The position numbers were made by a program, and so were the translations under genes. Positions 45,231 through 53,150 of a DNA stretch of 64,000 nt are shown in pieces. Positions within the stretch are counted from its first letter, which is position 1. The number at the start of each line of letters is the position of its first letter. The stretch is from Halomicronema sp. CCY15110 (GTDB lineage: Bacteria > Cyanobacteriota > Cyanobacteriia > Phormidesmidales > Phormidesmidaceae): positions 1 through 64,000 of the forward strand of contig NZ_JACSWC010000387.1 of the NCBI RefSeq assembly GCF_016888165.1, written 5' to 3'. The notes beneath the pieces were generated by a model. The model ran no database searches. It was not told where the DNA came from and saw nothing but the letters and a program-made list of their open reading frames with translations.

Positions 45231-46292
45231 TTAGCTCATCTCCGAGAGCCTGATGCGCGGATCGACAAAGGTAAGGGCGATATCGGCCAACAGGTTGCCG
45301 ATAATCAAAATCACTGCTCCCATCATCAGACTCGCCATCACCAAATATAAATCCTGCGCTTGTACGGCTTGCAGAATCAAGCGTCCCAGCCCCGGCCAGT
45401 TGAAATAGTTTTCGGTGATAAAAGCGCCTGCAAGGATATTGGCGAACTCGAACCCCAGCAGCGTAATCATCGGGTTAATAGCGTTGCGCAGAGCGTGGAC
45501 GTAAATCACCCGCTCCTCCGGTAAGCCCTTGGCGCGAGCAGTGCGGATGTAGTCTTGCCGCAGCACATCCAGCAGTTGGCCGCGCATGATGCGCTGCAAT
45601 CCGGCATAACTGGTAATGCTCAGGGCCAGGGTGGGCAGCACCAGATGCCAGGCCACATCAAGGATTTTGCCAAACCAGTTCAGGTCTTCGTGGTTGATGC
45701 TGGTGATGCCGCCAATGGGAAACAGGGGCGCGGTGATCTGCGCGAAAAACAGCAGCAGCAAGCCGGTAATGATGGTGGGAATGCCCTGGCCGATATAACT
45801 GACAACCCGCAGCACCTGGTCAAGCAGTTGGTTTTGTTTGACGGCACCGACAATGCCCAGGGGAATCGCGATGCCCCAGGTCACCACAATGGACGAGATC
45901 GAGAGCAGCAAGGTATTGGGAATGCGCTCCCACAACACCTCGGCGACGGGTCGCTGATAGGCAAAGCTGGTGCCAAAGTTGAGGCTGCTAACGACCTGCC
46001 ACAGCCAGCGGAAGTATTGCTCCCACACGGGGCGATCAAGGCCAAACTGCTGTTCTAGCTGTTGAATGGTTTCGGGAGAAATCTGGGGATTTTGGCGGTA
46101 GAGGTCTAAGAAATCGCCGGGCGACAGCTGAATAATGAAAAAGCTGAAGATCGAGGCGAGAAATAGGGTTAACAGCGCCTGCACAATTCGCTTGAAAATG
46201 TACAGACTGGTTTCGCTAGTGAAGAAGTTTTGGGCAAGTTGCCAAACTTCGACGGGCGATCTCTGGGGGCGGGTCGGTTGAGACGGAGTCAT
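45231..46292 (-). CDS. ABC transporter permease, DppB/OppB type
   Basis: 353 residues, six membrane helices. The family start FKRIVQALLTLFLASIFSFFIIQLSPGDF, the FGLDRPVWEQYFRWL segment and the cytoplasmic EAA loop (ARAKGLPEERVIYVHALRNA) are visible. It would pair with a DppC-type permease, two ATPases and a binding protein to import peptides or nickel-like solutes. None of these partners is in the window; scattered subunits are common in cyanobacteria. A polar 30-residue N-terminal extension precedes the first helix. Confidence 0.93.
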   Translation of the reverse strand: MTPSQPTRPQRSPVEVWQLAQNFFTSETSLYIFKRIVQALLTLFLASIFSFFIIQLSPGDFLDLYRQNPQISPETIQQLEQQFGLDRPVWEQYFRWLWQVVSSLNFGTSFAYQRPVAEVLWERIPNTLLLSISSIVVTWGIAIPLGIVGAVKQNQLLDQVLRVVSYIGQGIPTIITGLLLLFFAQITAPLFPIGGITSINHEDLNWFGKILDVAWHLVLPTLALSITSYAGLQRIMRGQLLDVLRQDYIRTARAKGLPEERVIYVHALRNAINPMITLLGFEFANILAGAFITENYFNWPGLGRLILQAVQAQDLYLVMASLMMGAVILIIGNLLADIALTFVDPRIRLSEMS

Positions 46293-46322
46293 ACAGCCAA
46301 AAAACGCAGAATGCCCTCTATG

Positions 46323-46835
46323 TTAATACTGCACCAAGCTGATCACGGGTACCGACGGTAACTTTTTACGGCCCCCGAGGTCAGCCAGCTCCACCACAAA
46401 GCCAAATCCCGCCAGCTCACAGCCCGTTTTGGTGATCAGTTCCGCGGTGGCGATCGCGGTGCCCCCCGTGGCAATCAGGTCATCTACCACAATTACTCGA
46501 CTGCCCGGAGAAAAGGCATCTTGGTGCAGTTCGAGACAATCGGAGCCATATTCCAACTCGTATTCAGCGCGGTGGATCGGGCCGGGTAGCTTGCCGGGCT
46601 TACGCACTGGAGCAAAGCCGACGTTGAGGCGATCGGCCAACGGCATGCCAAAGATAAACCCCCGCGACTCGATGCCCACCACATAGTCGGGCTGTAGCTC
46701 GCGACAGGCGGTTTCCAGCAAATCAATCGTGTGCTTCAGCGCGCCCGGATTGCCCAACAGCGTCGTAATGTCTTTGAACGAGATGCCCGGTTTCGGAAAG
46801 TCAGGAATTTCGCGAATGACCGACTTGAGATCCAT
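46323..46835 (-). CDS. apt: Adenine phosphoribosyltransferase
   Basis: 170 residues, normal length. The PRPP motif is [20 protein letters not shown] near 115-134; the N-terminal [19 protein letters not shown] and [18 protein letters not shown] complete the type I fold. It salvages adenine to AMP in the cytoplasm. It may lead a unit with the DppB-like gene, whose start is 30 bp downstream. Confidence 0.97.
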   Translation of the reverse strand: MDLKSVIREIPDFPKPGISFKDITTLLGNPGALKHTIDLLETACRELQPDYVVGIESRGFIFGMPLADRLNVGFAPVRKPGKLPGPIHRAEYELEYGSDCLELHQDAFSPGSRVIVVDDLIATGGTAIATAELITKTGCELAGFGFVVELADLGGRKKLPSVPVISLVQY

Positions 46836-46907
46836 AGTGAGAGTGCAGGGGTGAGGGGACAGCCAAACAGTGCAGACAAAAGCACCGTAATCCTACCACT
46901 GTCGGCG

Positions 46908-48050
46908 TTAGCGATCGTCCTCGGCGGGTGACGGTGGCGCGGAGAAGTTGGCAAACCAGCCCTGTTGCCAAAAGAAGGTGAAGAGGGCGATCGCGATCGT
47001 CGCCATGACGCCCAGACAGAGCGGGTAACCCCAATACCAACTGAGTTCTGGCATATTGAACGGTGATGCCGCTGGGTTGAAATTCATACCGTAGACCCCG
47101 GCGATGAAGGTGAGGGGGATGAAAATCGTAGAAATGACCGTCAGCAGTTTCATCACGTCATTCATGCGATTGTTTACGGACGATAAATACACGTCCATCA
47201 GACTAGACGCGACTTCGCGATAGGTTTCCAAAATGTCCAGGATTTGGATGATGTGGTCGTACACATCTTGCAGATAGATCCGGTTTTCTTGGGTGAGAAA
47301 GTCGCCGCCGTCGCGAATCAAGCTATTGATGACCGTGCGCTGGGGCCAAAGATAGCGCCGGAGCATCATTAACTCGCGGCGCAGCTCGTGGATTTTTTGC
47401 AAGGTCTGCCGGGTGGGACGCATCACTACTTCATTTTCCAAGGCTTCGATATATTCGCCGTACTGTTCCAAAACCGGGAAGTAGCCATCCACCAGGGTAT
47501 CCAGCAGGGTGTAGGCGAGGTAACCCACGCCCCGCTGGCGCAGCATGCCCAGATTGCGCTTGAGGCGATCGCGCACCGGATCAAAGCAGTCCCACAGACT
47601 CTCTTCCTGCATCGTCAGCAGCACCCCTTGCTGCAAAATGAAGCCCACTTGCTCGGCAATGAAGCCGCGCCCCTCTTTCGCTGGACGCACCATGTGCACA
47701 ATCATCAGCAACTGGTCGTTGTAGAGCTCTAACTTGGGGCGATGGGGCACATTGACCACATCTTCTAACAGCAGGGGATGGAGATTGAAAATCCCCCCGA
47801 CCTGGCGCAGCACGGATTCTGTGCCCAAACCGCGCACATCGAGCCAGCACACCATGTTTTGCTCCAGATAGGGCAGGCACTCCTGGGGCGTATGCAAGGT
47901 CTTTTGGATCGCATGCTTGGCGTCATAGCTGATTAACACCAATTCGGTGGGCTCGGCATCATCGGGGATGTTGAGCGTGCCTGGCAGACTGCCTGGTAAG
48001 TCGTAGTTATAGTCGAGCAAGTCAAGTTCTTCAGTCATTTCAGATGTCAT
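46908..48050 (-). CDS. corA: CorA family magnesium/cobalt transporter
   Basis: 380 residues from the ATG at 48050. A large cytoplasmic domain is followed by two C-terminal membrane helices with the signature YGMNF between them (ISTIFIPLTFIAGVYGMNF). It would work as a pentamer for Mg2+ influx. An open frame extends to 48284, but its first 78 residues are not CorA-like. The C-terminus is SAPPSPAEDDR, a short polar tail. Confidence 0.95.
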   Translation of the reverse strand: MTSEMTEELDLLDYNYDLPGSLPGTLNIPDDAEPTELVLISYDAKHAIQKTLHTPQECLPYLEQNMVCWLDVRGLGTESVLRQVGGIFNLHPLLLEDVVNVPHRPKLELYNDQLLMIVHMVRPAKEGRGFIAEQVGFILQQGVLLTMQEESLWDCFDPVRDRLKRNLGMLRQRGVGYLAYTLLDTLVDGYFPVLEQYGEYIEALENEVVMRPTRQTLQKIHELRRELMMLRRYLWPQRTVINSLIRDGGDFLTQENRIYLQDVYDHIIQILDILETYREVASSLMDVYLSSVNNRMNDVMKLLTVISTIFIPLTFIAGVYGMNFNPAASPFNMPELSWYWGYPLCLGVMATIAIALFTFFWQQGWFANFSAPPSPAEDDR

Positions 48051-48332
48051 AAACGGTAGGTTGACTTGACAATTTGAGGCGACAGCAGGGCGCAGAGACA
48101 CCGCGATCACGGTTGCCAATCGGTGACTCAGGTCGGCCCATCCCGTCTTGAGCATAAAAGGTACGGCGGCGATTCTGTACTTTTCTCCTCCCAAGGGCAG
48201 GGCGAAATCTTTTCTGAAGCGATGGGTGGGCAAAGCTGGTGGCCCCGGTCGGAAATGGTCGGAAGCATGGACGATCGCCCACAAACATTGACTAAACTGA
48301 AAGATATTTTGTTCTGATTTATATAAAAAACT

Positions 48333-49193
48333 ATGCGATCGCTGCTATTTGATCTTTATGACGGTCTCAATAATGTCTACAGCGGCTGGATTGTTTGGAA
48401 CCTTTTTCTCGCGTTCGTGCCGATGCTGCTGAGTTTTCAACTGTTTCGTCCCCAAGCCATCCCGGCCAAATATTTAAGGGCCGCCTGGCTGGTGACCGGA
48501 CTGTGTGGGGCGATCGGCATCAGTGCGCGACTGGGCCGCATTCAATCTTCACTCGTTAGCAGTTGGCGCACTGTGCAAACTGGCCGCCCTGATGTGTTGT
48601 GGCAGTTGCTGTGGTTAGCGATCGTGGCCCTGGTGGCGATCGGCGTCAGCGTCGGACTCTCACGGCAAGCTACCCTCTCGAAAATGGGGCGGTGGGGTGT
48701 GGGCTTAGCCCTGTTTATCGCTCTTTTGCCCAATGCGCCCTACATCTTGACCGACGTGGTGCATCTCATTCGGGCCGCTGGCTATGGCGACATTCGGGTT
48801 TGGGTGATTGCCCTCGTCTTGATTCCCCTCCATGTATGCGCCATGTTGCTGGGCTTTGAAGCCTACGCCATTGCCCTGATGAATGTTAATTATTTTCTGA
48901 AACAGCGGGGGCTCGGGGCGCTGATTTGGCCCACAGAATTATCGCTCCATGCCTTATGCGCTCTGGGCATTTATCTTGGGCGGTTTATTCGCCTCAATAG
49001 TTGGGATATTTTGCTCGACCCCACCAGCATTGTGGCGATCGCCCTCAACACCCTGACTTCAAAACGTCCGGTCGCAGTCATCTTCGTCACATTTGTGATT
49101 TTGACCGTGGTTTATTGGCTGATGAAGCAAATCACCCTGGGCCTGAAACTGCGTTACGAATATGCTCGCAAAGGGTTGGATCCGCTGGTTTGA
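48333..49193 (+). CDS. DUF1361 integral membrane protein
   Basis: 286 residues with about seven or eight hydrophobic segments. The DUF1361 features are WIVWNLFLAFVPMLLSF at 20-36, ALLPNAPYILTDVVHL at about 128-143 and the C-terminal VIFVTFVILTVVYWLM. Function is unknown. The gene diverges from corA with about 280 bp between, and it has an AT-rich upstream region just before the start. Confidence 0.9.
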   Translation: MRSLLFDLYDGLNNVYSGWIVWNLFLAFVPMLLSFQLFRPQAIPAKYLRAAWLVTGLCGAIGISARLGRIQSSLVSSWRTVQTGRPDVLWQLLWLAIVALVAIGVSVGLSRQATLSKMGRWGVGLALFIALLPNAPYILTDVVHLIRAAGYGDIRVWVIALVLIPLHVCAMLLGFEAYAIALMNVNYFLKQRGLGALIWPTELSLHALCALGIYLGRFIRLNSWDILLDPTSIVAIALNTLTSKRPVAVIFVTFVILTVVYWLMKQITLGLKLRYEYARKGLDPLV

Positions 49194-49431
49194 AAGAATC
49201 CGGAGGCGGCTGAGCGACGTTCCCAAGAATTGATGAAACGCCAAGTCATGATGAACTTATCGCTTACGACCAAAGCTCTGAATAGTGGGCTATCACCAAG
49301 GCGGTCTCAGCTCCATATGGCTTGGGGAAAAGCCAGCGATCGCGCTGTAATCATTGGCTGTGGCGATCCCGACATTCCCCTGCAAACACTATCCATCAGG
49401 GATGGATTTACCGCATTGTGTCCTACAGGCA

Positions 49432-49818
49432 CTACAAGTGGGCTTTGATGAGCACCAATGTGCCGACAGCCACGCCGATTGCAAATAAACCTGAGCCAAC
49501 CATGATCATCTTCATCTTGAGGTGATGAACCCGGCGGCGGCTGTGGGTAAAGCCCTCGAATGAATCGGGCGGGTGGTCTGGCAAGGCCGCGAGAAAGCCC
49601 ACTGAATAGGCGATCGCTGAAAGCAGGAAAATCATTGCTGGCAAGCTCAGGGCAATGCCCCTGAGCTTGCCAGCATCCACATCAAAGGGCACCGCCAGCA
49701 TAAACAGCCCTAAATAAACCGGAATCGCTGCGAGACTAATCTGCAGCATCAAACGGCAAAAAGCCTGAGTTATGACTAAGGCATCGGCTGACTGATTCTT
49801 AGTCGGTAAGGTTTTCAT
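49432..49818 (-). CDS. Small membrane protein of unknown function (128 aa)
   Basis: From the ATG at 49818 (49827 would add three residues). Hydrophobic segments are at about 25-45 (MLQISLAAIPVYLGLFML), 55-80 (IALSLPAMIFLLSAIAYSVGFLA) and 105-125 (MIMVGSGLFAIGVAVGTLVLI). A polar HSRRRVHHLKMK loop lies before the last helix. I do not recognise the family. Its start overlaps the end of the preceding short frame, which suggests translational coupling if that frame is real. Confidence 0.72.
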   Translation of the reverse strand: MKTLPTKNQSADALVITQAFCRLMLQISLAAIPVYLGLFMLAVPFDVDAGKLRGIALSLPAMIFLLSAIAYSVGFLAALPDHPPDSFEGFTHSRRRVHHLKMKMIMVGSGLFAIGVAVGTLVLIKAHL

Positions 49819-50020
49819 CAAGGTCATAGGTATTACACATAATGGTTACTGAAATCGCCTGCATAATCACCATGACAATGGTCACACGGCAGATCATTGT
49901 GGCTAGCGTCAACCCCTGATCATGGCCGCCCACATCACCGCTGGCGATCTTTCCCATCCTAGCCTTGGCTAACTCAACCTGTGGCGACTTTACACAGTGT
50001 TCATCCTGGGCACCAGCCAT
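49799..50020 (-). CDS. Possible small membrane protein (73 aa)
   Basis: A 73-residue frame with a polar half and one hydrophobic segment near 38-58 (LATMICRVTIVMVIMQAISVTI), ending in an acidic tail YDLDENLTD. Its last 20 bases overlap the start of the 128-residue membrane protein, an arrangement typical of coupled genes. No family is recognised. It could also be a chance frame; the overlap and the helix are the only support. Confidence 0.35.
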   Translation of the reverse strand: MAGAQDEHCVKSPQVELAKARMGKIASGDVGGHDQGLTLATMICRVTIVMVIMQAISVTIMCNTYDLDENLTD

Positions 50021-50126
50021 CGACCTTGACGACCGTCAGGAGGGTGTTTCAGTATCCTCCTGAATGTCAGGTCGGGTCGGGACTCATTGTTGGGAGCGAT
50101 CGCGGTCAGTGCTCCAGCCATCCTAT

Positions 50127-50600
50127 TCATTGGCTTTGCAGTACTGCCTGTCTTTCGGCGACTTGCTTCAAACGTCGCAGTTGAGCCTCCATATCTTGTT
50201 TGGTCAACTTGGCGGCAAACGTATTGAAACCGAAAGCCACAAGCGGATTGGGCACAGCAAACTGAAACTGATTCAGCAGCAGCGTCCCGCGCTCATTGGG
50301 CTGACAGGCCCAGCGATCGCGGCCCTGAAAAAAGCCCTCAAACTCCCACACGATCAAACCAGGGGCACGTTCGACCACAGTGCTGGTGAGGGAGGGTTGC
50401 CACACCGGCAATTGAATGACGAAGCGACTCTTGCCCCCAAGCTCGGTATCCCAAGTGTCGCCAACGGGTTCGCAGCGCAGCGCTGGATTGAGCCACTGAT
50501 GCATGAGCCCGCGATCCGTCACACAGTGTTCTACCAGCGTCGCACTGGTCGCAATTTGGATGGATTGTTCAAAAACTTGCACAGAATGCGTCATAGTCAT
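50127..50600 (-). CDS. SRPBCC (START/polyketide-cyclase fold) family protein
   Basis: 157 residues from the ATG at 50600. The pattern QSIQIATSATLVEHCVTD, MHQWLNPALRCEPVG, RFVIQLPVWQPSLTSTVVERAPGLIVWEFEG and the long C-terminal helix (FAAKLTKQDMEAQLRRLKQVAE) is a helix-grip fold with a hydrophobic pocket. It probably binds a lipid or cofactor; no activity can be assigned. Starts at 50594 and 50672 are also possible. Confidence 0.85.
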   Translation of the reverse strand: MTMTHSVQVFEQSIQIATSATLVEHCVTDRGLMHQWLNPALRCEPVGDTWDTELGGKSRFVIQLPVWQPSLTSTVVERAPGLIVWEFEGFFQGRDRWACQPNERGTLLLNQFQFAVPNPLVAFGFNTFAAKLTKQDMEAQLRRLKQVAERQAVLQSQ

Positions 50601-51098
50601 GGCGATCGATCGATTGACTGAAATACTGATTAGTCTAGTTGCCTCGATCCGGCCCATCGCTGCCCCAGACATATTGTGAGCCCTGTCAACTTAGAGTCCT
50701 GTCAGCCTCTTGAGGGGCACACTTCCCGTTCGTCTTTCTCTGCTGGCACGCGAGCAAAATGCTTGCCCCAAACCATCGGTGACTGGCTAGTTTGGTTGCT
50801 CCCAAATTAATTAATGAGCTATGAGTGCTATCAACTAATGTAGCGATGGCACATGCTGCAAAACCTTCGACCGGCAAAACCTGTCGCGCCCAATATTCAA
50901 GGGTTGAGCTATATCTTCCGATAGGTTTTTCGAAAGTTGACAGTCTTTAATTATAAAAAAAACGATCTTGACTTGTGTTTATCGTAGTTTCACGTAAATA
51001 TAGCTCCATAAGTAAACTCGATGGAGTCTACGGGCGCAAATCTTTGTTATTTGCCCCAAAAGTAGAACGAATTAGCCAAAAATCGTATCTCAGGAACC
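50601..51098. other. 498-bp intergenic region
   Basis: No gene is supported. The last 160 bp before the channel gene are AT-rich (a long A-run near 50954-50962) and probably contain its promoter; TTGACA at 50937-50942 and TTGACT at 50968-50973 are candidate -35 boxes, but neither has a well-spaced -10. Confidence 0.5.
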
Positions 51099-52808
51099 AT
51101 GACAGTCAGTCTCAATTTCTCACCTGTGCCTCATGGGGCATCTCCCCCCCTGGAGATACCCACCGCCATCGCCCAAGTGAATATGGCCCCATTAGAAGCT
51201 TTCGTTAGTGAAATGAGCACAACCCTCGGCTCATTTTTGCCCAGTTTGATTTGGGCGATCGTTATCTTGATCGCCGGTTGGATCGTCGCCACGATCGCCG
51301 CTTCGATCACCAAAGGTATTTTGAATCGGACCACCCTGGACGATCGCCTGACCAACATGGTGATGGGACAGGATCCCAACCGCGATGTACCGATCGAAGC
51401 TTGGGCGGCTACCGCCGTTTACTGGATCATTTTGATCTTTACGTTGGTAGCTTTTCTCAATGCCTTAGAGCTTGAGGTGGTATCACAGCCCCTCAATGAC
51501 TTCTTGCAAAAGATTTTCCAATATTTGCCTCGCATTGGCGGTGCGGCGGTGTTGTTGGCTGTGGCTTGGGCCACCGCCACCATCGTCAAAGTGCTGGTGA
51601 CCCAAGGACTGTCACGGTTCAATTTGGATGATCGCCTATCGGCAGAGATGGGTGAAGATGGCAGTCCCATCGTTGTCAATGAATCCGTTGGCAGCATTCT
51701 CTACTGGTTCATTTTCTTGTTGTTTGTGCCGCTTATCCTAAGCGCACTCAACTTGCCCGGGCTACTCTCCCCGGTCGAAGAGCTGATCAACGAATTCCTG
51801 CAAGCAATTCCCAGAATTTTGACTGCAGGCGTCATCTTGGTAGTCGGCTGGTTTATCGCTCGCATCGTCCGCAAAATTGTCACCAACTTGTTGCAGGCGA
51901 CTCGGGCAGACCAGATTGGTGCCCGGTTTGGTCTGTCTGGTGGAGCCGCGCCGACTCCTTCGTCCGCACCAGGTACGCCCCCGCCGCCGCCCTCGGCGAT
52001 GGGCAGCACCGAAGGTGGCCTATCTCTATCTGAGTTAGCTGGCACGATTGTATTTGTGCTGATTTTGATTCCAGCGGTAGTGGCCGCGCTGAATGAGTTG
52101 GACATTGATGCCATCTCTGGCCCAGCCATTTCCATGTTGGAGTTGATCCTGGATTCTATTCCTCGGATCATCATGGCGGGTGTGGTCCTAACCGTGGCTT
52201 ATGTTGTCGGTCAATTTGTGTCTGACTTGGTGGTCGGGCTACTGCGCAGCGCTGGCTTTGATAACGTCCTCGGTATTTTGGGTCTGCCAGAGCTCAACAC
52301 GCCCCAGTCGCGCGTTGACAATATTGATGCTGAGGGGCAACCGGCCACTCGTGTCCAAACTGCGACGACTTCACCGTCTGAGGTGGTCGGTTTGATTGCG
52401 TTGGTGGGCATTGTGCTCTTTGGGGCCATTACGGCGACTGAAATTCTCGGGTTTGAGACGCTATCGACCATCGTTCGAGCCATCTTGCGCATTGCTGCCA
52501 GGGTTCTGAGTGGTGTGGTGGTGTTTGCGGTGGGTCTTTACTTCGCTAACCTGGCCTTCCGTCTGATTAGCAATATGGGGGGGGCGCAGGCCAACATTTT
52601 GGCGCAGTCGGCGCGGATTGCCTTGATCGCTCTAGTTACCGCGATGGGACTACAGCAGATGGGCGTGGCTACCGATATTGTGAATCTGGCCTTTGGCTTG
52701 CTCTTAGGAGCCGTGGCCGTGGCGATCGCGATCGCCTTTGGCCTCGGGGGTCGTGACATTGCGTCCGAACAGATTCGCGAATGGTTGAACGTCTTTAAAC
52801 AGCGTTAA
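51099..52808 (+). CDS. Mechanosensitive-channel-like protein built of repeated TM_helix units
   Basis: 569 residues from the ATG at 51099 (51183 is an alternative). The protein contains five related units, each a Pro-rich lead-in, a membrane helix and a short amphipathic tail. They begin near residues 46 (LPSLIWAIVILIAGWIVA), 140 (LPRIGGAAVLLAVAWA), 230 (IPRILTAGVILVVGWFIAR), 350 (IPRIIMAGVVLTVAYVVG) and 460 (ILRIAARVLSGVVVF). Tails such as TLDDRL and NLDDRL repeat too. This is the conserved TM-helix family annotated as mechanosensitive channels, but no MscS beta-domain is present. A Pro/Ser linker (APGTPPPPPS) lies near 290. Confidence 0.9.
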   Translation: MTVSLNFSPVPHGASPPLEIPTAIAQVNMAPLEAFVSEMSTTLGSFLPSLIWAIVILIAGWIVATIAASITKGILNRTTLDDRLTNMVMGQDPNRDVPIEAWAATAVYWIILIFTLVAFLNALELEVVSQPLNDFLQKIFQYLPRIGGAAVLLAVAWATATIVKVLVTQGLSRFNLDDRLSAEMGEDGSPIVVNESVGSILYWFIFLLFVPLILSALNLPGLLSPVEELINEFLQAIPRILTAGVILVVGWFIARIVRKIVTNLLQATRADQIGARFGLSGGAAPTPSSAPGTPPPPPSAMGSTEGGLSLSELAGTIVFVLILIPAVVAALNELDIDAISGPAISMLELILDSIPRIIMAGVVLTVAYVVGQFVSDLVVGLLRSAGFDNVLGILGLPELNTPQSRVDNIDAEGQPATRVQTATTSPSEVVGLIALVGIVLFGAITATEILGFETLSTIVRAILRIAARVLSGVVVFAVGLYFANLAFRLISNMGGAQANILAQSARIALIALVTAMGLQQMGVATDIVNLAFGLLLGAVAVAIAIAFGLGGRDIASEQIREWLNVFKQR

Positions 52809-52840
52809 CGCTGCTGCTCCAATCGAGTTTCACCTACATT

Positions 52841-52872
52841 TGCACCCCGGTTGGTATACCAACCGGGGTGCA
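52841..52872. terminator. Perfect 32-bp palindrome, probable terminator of the channel gene
   Basis: The 16 bases from 52841 (TGCACCCCGGTTGGTA) are followed directly by their exact reverse complement to 52872. It starts 32 bp past the channel gene stop. Only a weak T-tract follows (TTGTCT). An RNA hairpin with a minimal loop, or a cruciform, would form. Confidence 0.82.
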
Positions 52873-52936
52873 TTGTCTAAAGGGTGCCGCTATAGTAAAC
52901 AACACATTGATTAGCGATCGCACATGAGCCGGGCCG

Positions 52937-53143
52937 ATGGATAGCAGTGAAATTGCTCGATACATTGAACAAACTGATGGCATCTCGAAGCCGTGGATGT
53001 TGATTCAGTGGCGGTTACAAAAGCTCAAAGAACGCCAATCTGAGATGGTCCCGGAAGCGTATCTGCAAGAACTCACAGAGTTGCATCAGGCGCTCATGGA
53101 TTTAGGGGAATGGTGGGTCGGTCGCGAAGACGAGGTATTTTGA
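52937..53143 (+). CDS. Small conserved protein upstream of ppk1 (68 aa)
   Basis: 68 residues, helical, acidic (MDSSEIARYIEQTDGISKPW, VPEAYLQELTELHQALMDLGEWW). No membrane segment. It ends eight bases before the ppk1 GTG start, so the two are very likely co-transcribed and perhaps translationally coupled. I do not recognise a named family, but the tight link suggests a function near polyphosphate metabolism, which is inference. Confidence 0.75.
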   Translation: MDSSEIARYIEQTDGISKPWMLIQWRLQKLKERQSEMVPEAYLQELTELHQALMDLGEWWVGREDEVF

Positions 53144-53150
53144 CAGACTG

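Noticed and set aside
48051-48284. N-terminal extension of CorA
   Set aside because: The 78 residues lack CorA features and the ATG at 48050 gives a normal-length protein.
49230-49448. 72-codon plus-strand frame between the DUF1361 and membrane protein genes
   Set aside because: No ribosome site, unconvincing composition, and its end overlaps the convergent membrane protein gene.
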